The notes under the pieces: generated by a model
Database searches by the model: none
What the model was told of the DNA's origin: nothing
The model's input: only the letters and a program-made list of their open reading frames with translations
In this document: positions 1-4,733 of the stretch, piece by piece
Position numbering within the stretch: the stretch's first letter is position 1
Layout: each line of letters opens with the position of its first letter
DNA from: Paludibacteraceae bacterium
GTDB taxonomy: Bacteria; Bacteroidota; Bacteroidia; Bacteroidales; Paludibacteraceae
Length of the DNA stretch: 5,784 nt
Assembly (NCBI GenBank): GCA_017648235.1
Contig: JAGCIZ010000013.1
Location: 1 to 5,784, forward strand
Direction: 5' to 3'
Translations under genes and position numbers: made by a program

Positions 1-240
1 GATAGAGAACATCAAAAATATATTGACGATATTGCTTCTCGTCGAAAAACCATGGTAAGCACAGGTGATAGAAGTGCAAAAATTCGTACCTACAATTATC
101 CACAAGGACGAATTACTGACCATCGAATAAATTACACTATTTACAATCTTTCTTCGTTTATGTCTGGAGAAATTCAAGGTGTTATAGATCAACTTATTGT
201 TGCTGAAAATACTGAACGTTTGAAAGAGAGTGAATTGTAG
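1..240 (+). CDS. prfA: Peptide chain release factor 1, C-terminal fragment
   Basis: This is the last 79 codons of release factor 1, which recognises UAA and UAG in the ribosomal A site and triggers peptide release. The reading frame is open from the first base of the window and stops at TAG 238-240. The stretch GDRSAKIRTYNYPQGRITDH (codons 21-40) followed by RIN is the highly conserved C-terminal signature of class I release factors, and the RIRTYN-type and TDHRIN-type motifs favour RF1 over RF2. The GGQ catalytic loop and the stop-codon-reading PxT motif lie upstream and are not visible. The gene is cut by the window edge and the visible part shows no damage. The permease gene starts 18 bases after the stop, so the two may share a transcript. 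Confidence 0.96.
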   Translation, partial: DREHQKYIDDIASRRKTMVSTGDRSAKIRTYNYPQGRITDHRINYTIYNLSSFMSGEIQGVIDQLIVAENTERLKESEL

Positions 241-258
241 AAGAATATTTTTTCTGAA

Positions 259-1245
259 ATGAAAAAGTCGCTGATTTTTGTAATACTTTTTGTGCTTTGT
301 TTCTTGTTTTTTCTTGCCGATTTGGTGTTGGGAAGTGTCTATATTCCATTTCAAGAAATTTTTGAAGCGCATAAGTCTATTTATTACGAAATTTTGTACA
401 ATTTTCGTTTACCTAAAGCAATAACAGCTGTTGTTACAGGAGCAGCCATTTCGCTTTCGGGTCTGTTGATGCAGACGCTCTTTCGTAATCCATTGGCAGG
501 ACCTTATGTATTAGGAGTGAGCTCCGGAGCTGGACTTGGCGTTGCAGTTTACATTTTGGCGAGCACTATTGTTCCTATTGCTCTCTTGCAGAGCGGATGG
601 GGATTGGTTATAGCAGCTATAATAGGAGCATCGGTAGTTTTGATGTTGGTTTTGTTGACATCATTTAGAGTAAAAAGTGCGGTCTCTCTTTTGTTGATTG
701 GGCTGATGTTTGGGCAAATATCAGGTGCTGTTGTTAGTTTGTTACAAAGCGTAAGCGACCCCGATTCGCTGAAACTTTACGTTACTTGGACTTTTGGCGA
801 TTTGTCGGCAGTGAGTTGGCGCTATATGCAAGTGATGCTTCCTATTGTTCTCGTTGGTTTTATGATGACTTTTAGTATTCAGAAACCTTTGGATGGACTT
901 CTTTTGGGCGAAAACTATGCTAAAGGTTTGGGTATTTCTATTATTAAGACTCGCATAATAATTATAATTTCTATCACCTTATTGGCTGGTGCTGTTACTG
1001 CTTTTACCGGGCCAATTGCTTTTGTAGGTATTGCGGTTCCACACATTGCAAGAGGAATTTTTAGAACATCTGTACATCGAGAGGTTATTCCTGCTACCAT
1101 GCTTATAGGAGCTGTTTTATTGTTACTTTGCGATATTATTACTCAGCTACCTTATTATACTCCATTACCCATCAATGCAGTAAGTGCCATGATTGGTGCT
1201 CCTATGATTATTTGGATTATACTGAAAAACCGTGCTAAGGCCTAA
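259..1245 (+). CDS. FecCD/BtuC-family ABC transporter permease
   Basis: A 328-residue inner-membrane permease of the FecCD family, which moves iron-siderophore, haem or cobalamin through a dimeric channel powered by a separate ATPase. The protein is almost entirely hydrophobic segments, about ten, as expected for this fold. Family motifs are in the usual order: RLPKAITAVVTGAA at residues 50-63, LMQTLFRNPLAGPYVLGVSS at 70-89, the cytoplasmic ATPase-coupling region GPIAFVGIAVPHIAR at 251-265, and the terminal LPINAVSAMIGAP at 303-315. Length is normal. ATG 259 follows the prfA stop by 18 bases with no Shine-Dalgarno sequence, which is normal in Bacteroidetes. Substrate cannot be read from sequence; in Bacteroidales such permeases are often annotated as iron or vitamin B12 uptake. 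The usual ATPase and periplasmic binding protein genes are not beside it in this window: the next gene is a leucine-rich-repeat gene. Confidence 0.93.
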   Translation: MKKSLIFVILFVLCFLFFLADLVLGSVYIPFQEIFEAHKSIYYEILYNFRLPKAITAVVTGAAISLSGLLMQTLFRNPLAGPYVLGVSSGAGLGVAVYILASTIVPIALLQSGWGLVIAAIIGASVVLMLVLLTSFRVKSAVSLLLIGLMFGQISGAVVSLLQSVSDPDSLKLYVTWTFGDLSAVSWRYMQVMLPIVLVGFMMTFSIQKPLDGLLLGENYAKGLGISIIKTRIIIIISITLLAGAVTAFTGPIAFVGIAVPHIARGIFRTSVHREVIPATMLIGAVLLLLCDIITQLPYYTPLPINAVSAMIGAPMIIWIILKNRAKA

Positions 1246-1293
1246 TTGTAAATAAGCAAATTATTCTATTTAAAAAAGACTTGCTAGTTTTAG

Positions 1294-1325
1294 TTTTCAA
1301 GGAGAGAATAAATTTTCTACATTTA
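1294..1325 (+). promoter_or_regulatory. Weak Bacteroidetes-type promoter for the LRR gene
   Basis: TACATTTA at 1318-1325 differs from the -7 consensus TAnnTTTG only in its last base. TTTT at 1294-1297, 20 bases upstream, is a poor match to the -33 TTTG. Transcription would start near 1332, giving a very short A-rich leader before ATG 1349. No clear terminator is seen between the permease stop (1245) and this point, so read-through from the permease is also possible. This is a consensus match only. Confidence 0.35.
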
Positions 1326-1348
1326 CACTCAAAGAAAAATTATAAACT

Positions 1349-2242
1349 ATGAGTTACATACATACCGATGGAGTAGAATACTCCGATGATAAAAAGACGT
1401 TAGTACGCTGTCCTAAAAAAGTTACAGAAATTACAATTTTAGATAGCGTAACGAGTATTGGGGAATTGGCTTTCTGGAAGTGTTCAGGGCTTACCTCGAT
1501 AGTTATCCCTGATAGCGTAACGGGCATTTGGAATTCTGCTTTCGAGGGTTGTTCAGGGCTTACCTCGATAGTTATTCCTGACAGCGTAACGAGTATTGGG
1601 GAATGGGCTTTCTCTGGTTGTTCAGGGCTTACCTCGATAGTTATTCCTGATGGTGTAACGAGTATTAGGGAATATGCTTTCTCTGGTTGTTCAGGGCTTA
1701 CTTCGATAGTTATTCCTGACAGCGTAACGAGCATTGAGGAAGGTGCTTTCTGGGGTTGTTCTGGGCTTACTTCGATAGTTATTCCTGATAGCATAACGAG
1801 GATTGAGAGAGATGCTTTCTGTCGTTGTTCAGGGCTTACCTCGATAGTTATTCCTGATAGCGTAACGAGCATTGGGGAATCTGCTTTCTCTGGTTGTTCA
1901 GGGCTTACCTCGATAAGCGTTGATGTAAATAATCCTAAATATGATAGTAGAAACAATTGTAATGCGATTATAGAAACCGAAACAAATATTCTAATAGCAG
2001 GTTGTAAAAATACAATTATCCCTGATAGCATAACGAGGATTGAGAGAGATGCTTTCTGGGGTTGTTCAGGGCTTACCTCGATAGTTATCCCTGATGGTGT
2101 AACGAGTATTGGGAAAGATGCTTTCTCTGGTTGTTCAGGGCTTAAGGAGATACGTATTCCTAAGGGTACGAGAGACAAGTTTTGTGCAATGCCAGAATTG
2201 AAAGAATATAAAAACCTTCTAGTTGAATATAAAAAAGAGTAA
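1349..2242 (+). CDS. BspA-type leucine-rich-repeat (LRR_5) protein
   Basis: A 297-residue solenoid protein of the BspA/LRR_5 (TpLRR) type. In Bacteroidales and oral spirochaetes, family members are often surface proteins that bind host or bacterial partners; the role here is unknown. After a short cap (residues 1-24, with the typical DGVEYSDDKKTLV) comes an incomplete unit ending at Cys45. Next are six uninterrupted 23-residue units (46-183) of the form SGLTSIVIPDSVTSIGExAF plus a variable pair and Cys. A 56-residue unit (184-239) follows, carrying the family's usual NNPKYDSRNNCNAI island, then one more normal unit (240-262) and a C-terminal cap (263-297). The start is firm: an in-frame TAA sits at 1343-1345, two codons upstream. 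There is therefore no signal peptide, and no lipobox, membrane anchor or type IX sorting domain is visible. The gene ends at TAA 2240-2242, but the frame continues open beyond it. It sits between a permease and a tRNA with no functional link to either, and looks like an accessory gene. Confidence 0.9.
   Translation: MSYIHTDGVEYSDDKKTLVRCPKKVTEITILDSVTSIGELAFWKCSGLTSIVIPDSVTGIWNSAFEGCSGLTSIVIPDSVTSIGEWAFSGCSGLTSIVIPDGVTSIREYAFSGCSGLTSIVIPDSVTSIEEGAFWGCSGLTSIVIPDSITRIERDAFCRCSGLTSIVIPDSVTSIGESAFSGCSGLTSISVDVNNPKYDSRNNCNAIIETETNILIAGCKNTIIPDSITRIERDAFWGCSGLTSIVIPDGVTSIGKDAFSGCSGLKEIRIPKGTRDKFCAMPELKEYKNLLVEYKKE
1481..2131 (+). repeat. Tandem 69-bp repeats encoding LRR units
   Basis: The shared sequence tgttcagggcttac begins at 1481, 1550, 1619, 1688, 1757 (one base different), 1826, 1895, 2063 and 2132. 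The spacing is exactly 69 bp except across the island-containing unit (168 bp, still a multiple of three). Most of each unit is identical at DNA level, including synonymous positions. This points to recent expansion or ongoing homogenisation by unequal recombination rather than old divergence under protein selection. Gain or loss of a unit would keep the reading frame. The repeats also leave the antisense strand free of stop codons over the whole array. Confidence 0.93.
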
Positions 2243-2365
2243 AAAGAAAAATGTGCCATTCCAGAGAGTGAAGAATTTAGGATACTCACTAATCTGGCAA
2301 AAGCCGACATTCGTGCTACGAAAGAATGTTATTTCGAATTAATAGAACGAGGAATTATAAAATAA
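2243..2365 (+). pseudogene. In-frame coding-like tail after the LRR stop codon
   Basis: Directly after the TAA of the LRR gene the same frame stays open for 40 codons to a second TAA at 2363-2365. The conceptual peptide starts KEKCAIPESEEFRILTNLAK and ends FELIERGIIK; it looks like charged, amphipathic helix rather than random translation. Its beginning resembles the end of the upstream protein: CAMPELKEYKNLL before the stop against CAIPESEEFRIL after it. There is no ATG, GTG or TTG in this frame to start it independently. The intrinsic terminator begins only a few bases after the second stop, as if this were the original gene end. Possible readings are a C-terminal extension cut off by a nonsense mutation, a leftover from recombination between LRR paralogues, or chance. 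I recognise no family in it. Confidence 0.45.
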
Positions 2366-2367
2366 AT

Positions 2368-2396
2368 AAAGGGATAGCATGTTGCTATCCTTTTTT
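2368..2396 (+). terminator. Intrinsic terminator after the LRR unit
   Basis: A perfect 8-bp stem, GGATAGCA (2372-2379) with TGCTATCC (2383-2390), has a three-base TGT loop. A G-T pair and flanking A/T pairs extend it, and six T residues (2391-2396) follow directly. It is well formed for + strand transcripts. On the minus strand the tract after the stem is only CTTTATTTATT-like, so it would terminate opposing transcripts less well. Confidence 0.85.
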
Positions 2397-2441
2397 ATTC
2401 TCTCGCCTCAATCACATACTTCTCACAAATGTAGCGTACGG

Positions 2442-2484
2442 CTTTGTACCTACTTTGTACCCACTTTGCATAACGCAAAGATAC
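2442..2484. repeat. 11-bp direct repeats next to an inverted repeat (possible recombination or control site)
   Basis: CTTTGTACCTA (2442-2452) and CTTTGTACCCA (2453-2463) stand in tandem. A third diverged start, CTTTGCATAAC, begins at 2464, so the period is 11 bp, about one helical turn. The third unit is also the left arm of a perfect inverted repeat, CTTTGC ATAAC GCAAAG (2464-2480). Read on the minus strand, 2475-2484 is GTATCTTTGC, which fits GTANNTTTGC, the core remembered for CTnDOT-type integration sites in Bacteroides. The location just beyond the 3' end of a tRNA gene suits an integration site, but no integrase gene is in the window and the same bases fit a promoter -7 element. The repeats are seen; the function is inferred. 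Confidence 0.5.
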
Positions 2485-2509
2485 ACAGGTAGTTCCAAAT
2501 GTGTGCAAA
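2476..2509 (-). promoter_or_regulatory. Minus-strand Bacteroidetes-type promoter without an obvious gene
   Basis: On the minus strand TATCTTTG (complement of 2476-2483) matches the -7 consensus TAnnTTTG exactly. TTTG (complement of 2506-2509) lies 22 bases upstream as a -33 element, slightly wider than in the tRNA promoter nearby (18 bases). Transcription would run leftward, away from the tRNA terminator and into the 3' end of the convergent LRR gene. No convincing minus-strand gene lies downstream, so this is an orphan promoter, an antisense RNA promoter or a chance match. Confidence 0.35.
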
Positions 2510-2525
2510 TAATTTAAAGAAACAC

Positions 2526-2557
2526 AAAAAAAGCACTTACTTTGTTCGTAAGTGCTT
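2526..2557 (-). terminator. Intrinsic terminator of the tRNA-Arg transcript
   Basis: Read on the minus strand, AAGCACTTAC and GTAAGTGCTT form a perfect 10-bp stem (2548-2557 with 2531-2540) around a seven-base loop. A run of T continues from the stem (complement of 2526-2532). It lies 11 bases beyond the 3' end of the tRNA, the expected place for ending a single-tRNA transcript. Confidence 0.9.
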
Positions 2558-2568
2558 GATTATCAGTG

Positions 2569-2642
2569 TGACTCCGACAGGATTCAAACCTGTAACCTTC
2601 TGATCCGTAGTCAGATGCTCTATTCAGTTGAGCCACGGAGCC
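2569..2642 (-). tRNA. tRNA-Arg (anticodon ACG)
   Basis: The minus strand folds into a complete 74-nt cloverleaf. The acceptor arm is GGCTCCG with CGGAGTC (one G-T pair), the D stem GCTC/GAGC, and the anticodon stem TCTGA/TCAGA around loop CTACGGA. A five-base variable region AGGTT and a T stem ACAGG/CCTGT around TTTGAAT follow, then discriminator A. The anticodon ACG, at positions 34-36, reads CGN arginine codons; A34 is normally deaminated to inosine by TadA in bacteria. The 3' CCA is not encoded (ACAC follows), so it must be added after transcription. The gene has its own promoter and terminator, so it is a single-gene unit even though the glmM operon points toward it. Confidence 0.97.
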
Positions 2643-2658
2643 ATCAGAATTGTGATTG

Positions 2659-2689
2659 CAAAGGTAGTGTTTTTTTTATATCTGCAAAA
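2659..2689 (-). promoter_or_regulatory. Bacteroidetes-type promoter of the tRNA-Arg gene
   Basis: On the minus strand TACCTTTG (complement of 2659-2666) is an exact -7 element and TTTTG (complement of 2685-2689) supplies the -33 element, 18 bases apart across an A-rich spacer. The predicted start lies near 2653, about ten bases before the mature tRNA 5' end at 2642. The match and placement support the primary sigma factor type of this phylum. The rest of 2690-2770 is A/T-rich spacer downstream of glmM, where I see no clear intrinsic terminator. Confidence 0.8.
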
Positions 2690-2770
2690 TTATTTCTAGT
2701 TTTTTTTTGAAAGTATTATGCTCTAAACTTTTCCTTTTATTTTTTAGGAGGTTAAATTCTTTAAAAATTC

Positions 2771-4162
2771 TTAAATATTTGCGATTCTTCGTATCTCGTC
2801 CATAATGGCATGTGCAAATTTGTCGGCTTGCTCACGCGTAGGAGCTTCGCTATAAATGCGGATAATAGGCTCAGTATTTGATTTACGCAAATGTACCCAT
2901 CCTTGTGGGAAGTCTATTTTTACACCATCCACGTCATTGATTTTGAATTGTTTGTAGCAACCTTTTATCACGCAAAGCACACCATCGACATCGATATTTG
3001 GTGTAAGCTGAATTTTGTTTTTAGAGATAAAATAGTTGGGGTAAGAAGCACGCAATTCGGATACACTTTTCCCTGATTTTGCCATGTGGGTTAGAAACAA
3101 TGCTATACCTACCAAAGCGTCGCGTCCGTAGTGCGAAGCAGGGTAGATGACACCACCATTACCTTCTCCACCGATTACGGCGTTAGTTGCTTTCATTTTT
3201 GCAACAACGTTAACTTCGCCTACAGCAGAAGCGTTGTATTCGCATCCGTATTTCGTGGTTACGTCGCTCAAGGCACGTGTTGAACTTAGGTTCGACACGG
3301 TGTTTCCTTTGGTGTGTTGCAACACGTAGTCGGCAATGGAAACAAGTGTGTATTCCTCACCAAACATTTCTCCATTTTCGCAAATAATGGCCAAACGATC
3401 AACATCAGGATCAACCACAAAGCCAACATCTGCTTTCTTATCCTTTATCAAGTTAGAAATATCTTCCAAATGTTCTGGTAGTGGTTCTGGATTGTGAGGG
3501 AAATGCCCGTTTGGCTCGCAGTAAAGTTTTTCTACTTGTTCAACTCCAAGAGCCGCCAAAAGTTCAGGAATAGCAATTCCACCAACCGAATTAACACAAT
3601 CGCAGGCTACCTTAAAATTAGCTTTACGAATGGCTTCTACGTCAACCAAATCAAGTTTAAGAACACTTTCTATGTGTCGTTTGGTAAAATCAGATTTTTC
3701 AACTAAAGATCCAACTTTATCCACTTCGGCGTATGAAAACTCTCCTCGTTCGGCAATTTCGAGCAACGCTTCTCCTTCTTCTTTATTAAGAAATTCACCT
3801 CGTTCGTTAAGCAACTTCAAAGCATTCCATTGTTTTGGATTATGGCTTGCAGTAAGGATGATTCCTCCATCTGCTTGTTCAATATCGACAGCAAGTTCTG
3901 TAGTAGGAGTTGATGCCAATCCAATGTTTGTAACATCGCATCCACAGCCAAGCAATGTTCCAATAACCAAGTGATTTACCATCTCTCCAGAAATACGAGC
4001 ATCACGTCCAACAACCACTTTGCAACGTGTTTTGTTGCGATAAGTTTTTAACCATGTGGCATAAGCCGAAGTGAATTTTACTACATCAATAGGTGAAAGT
4101 CCATCGCCAACAGCGCCACCAATAGTACCGCGAATACCTGAAATACTTTTAATAAGAGTCAT
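2771..4162 (-). CDS. glmM: Phosphoglucosamine mutase / phosphohexomutase
   Basis: A 463-residue enzyme of the alpha-D-phosphohexomutase family, cytoplasmic, probably converting glucosamine-6-phosphate to glucosamine-1-phosphate for UDP-GlcNAc, peptidoglycan and lipopolysaccharide synthesis. All four family landmarks are intact: the phosphoserine loop TASHNP at 104-109 (Ser106), the metal site DPDVDR at 251-256, the sugar-recognition loop GEGNGG at 332-337, and the phosphate-binding RKSNTEP at 426-432. The sugar loop is GEGNGG instead of GExSGH, a form I associate with archaeal-like and Bacteroidetes mutases. Substrate preference (glucosamine, glucose or mannose phosphate) is therefore less certain than the fold; glmM is the usual annotation in Bacteroidales. 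ATG 4160-4162 starts 27 bases after the lipoprotein stop, with no Shine-Dalgarno sequence and no internal promoter seen, so it probably depends on the upstream operon. Length is normal and nothing is broken. Confidence 0.88.
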   Translation of the reverse strand: MTLIKSISGIRGTIGGAVGDGLSPIDVVKFTSAYATWLKTYRNKTRCKVVVGRDARISGEMVNHLVIGTLLGCGCDVTNIGLASTPTTELAVDIEQADGGIILTASHNPKQWNALKLLNERGEFLNKEEGEALLEIAERGEFSYAEVDKVGSLVEKSDFTKRHIESVLKLDLVDVEAIRKANFKVACDCVNSVGGIAIPELLAALGVEQVEKLYCEPNGHFPHNPEPLPEHLEDISNLIKDKKADVGFVVDPDVDRLAIICENGEMFGEEYTLVSIADYVLQHTKGNTVSNLSSTRALSDVTTKYGCEYNASAVGEVNVVAKMKATNAVIGGEGNGGVIYPASHYGRDALVGIALFLTHMAKSGKSVSELRASYPNYFISKNKIQLTPNIDVDGVLCVIKGCYKQFKINDVDGVKIDFPQGWVHLRKSNTEPIIRIYSEAPTREQADKFAHAIMDEIRRIANI

Positions 4163-4189
4163 ATAACTTATGGATTTATGTTTTTTATT

Positions 4190-4729
4190 TTAATGATGAA
4201 ATTTTATTTTCATTTCGAAATAGTAAGGGATAAGGTTAGCTTGTGCAACAGAAAAACCAATGCTTCCTGGTACAATAATTTTGCACTCAGCACCTGGTTT
4301 TCTCATGTATCCAATAGCTTCGTGCCACGCTTCGCAGTCGCTGACCATTGAAACTTTATATTCTACTTCCCTTGGGCGAGGATCGTCTTGAGTAGTCCAA
4401 AAACTTTCTATAATAGCTCCTTTTTCCAAAGTTTTCTGTTTGTAGCGGACTTGTACTTTATCTCCAAATTTAACATCTTCTCCTTCTCCATTTTTGGTAA
4501 GTTGAAAATATAATCCCGACTCAGTTAGAACATATTCGTTAGTTTGAAAAACAGAGTCGGTAGGGAAATTTTCCAATACAACTATCTCTTCGCGTTCAAT
4601 AAACTCGTTGATGAGTTTTTCTTGTTCTTTCAACTGATCGGCATAGCGAACCCCTTCTTCTTCGTTACAAGAAGTTGAAATGAACGCAACGCTGCACATT
4701 ATAATTAAATTTATAAATAATCGTTTCAT
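4190..4729 (-). CDS. FKBP-like lipoprotein, DUF4827-type
   Basis: I choose ATG 4727-4729 (179 residues), not the in-frame ATG seven codons upstream. The later start leaves four bases after the thrA stop and puts a classic lipoprotein signal (MKRLF, hydrophobic core, then ISTSC) at the N terminus with Cys21 as lipidation site. The residues after the Cys are NEEEG, an acidic stretch like the export signal that sends Bacteroidetes lipoproteins to the cell surface (inference). Residues about 80-177 look like an FKBP-type prolyl isomerase fold: FGDKVQVRY at 88-96, a helix AWHEAIGYM at 134-142, IIVPGSIGF at 151-159 and a closing strand IPYYFEMKIKF. Catalytic activity is not assured because the active-site aromatics are not clearly kept. 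The family looks like Bacteroidales DUF4827, of unknown role, which I recall beside glmM in Bacteroides. It is transcribed between thrA and glmM. Confidence 0.8.
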   Translation of the reverse strand: MKRLFINLIIMCSVAFISTSCNEEEGVRYADQLKEQEKLINEFIEREEIVVLENFPTDSVFQTNEYVLTESGLYFQLTKNGEGEDVKFGDKVQVRYKQKTLEKGAIIESFWTTQDDPRPREVEYKVSMVSDCEAWHEAIGYMRKPGAECKIIVPGSIGFSVAQANLIPYYFEMKIKFHH

Positions 4730-4733
4730 TGTA

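Noticed and set aside
915..1100. Minus-strand open frame inside the permease gene
   Set aside because: It is a shadow of the FecCD coding sequence, which has all family motifs in the other strand.
1354..2310. Long minus-strand open frame (318 codons) with repeats of the SPEQPEKA / LSGITIEVS kind
   Set aside because: It is an exact mirror of the LRR array; the 69-bp period keeps the antisense frame free of stops. The + strand product matches a known repeat family and this one matches nothing I know.
2395..2505. Open minus-strand frame ending ...YICEKYVIEARE, looking slightly coding
   Set aside because: It has no ATG start, overlaps the repeats, and is short enough to be chance. It could be a relic of a lost gene, but the sequence alone does not support calling one.
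2326..2517. Possible 63-residue + strand protein
   Set aside because: It begins inside the in-frame tail, runs through the terminator hairpin and the 11-bp repeats, and shows no domain or coding character.
2690..2770. Intrinsic terminator after glmM
   Set aside because: Only weak, imperfect pairing is visible, with no stem followed by a T tract on the minus strand; I cannot support a terminator here.
3630..3974. Plus-strand open frame of 114 codons opposite glmM
   Set aside because: It is antisense to an intact, motif-complete phosphohexomutase, and the serine-rich composition is typical of antisense translation.
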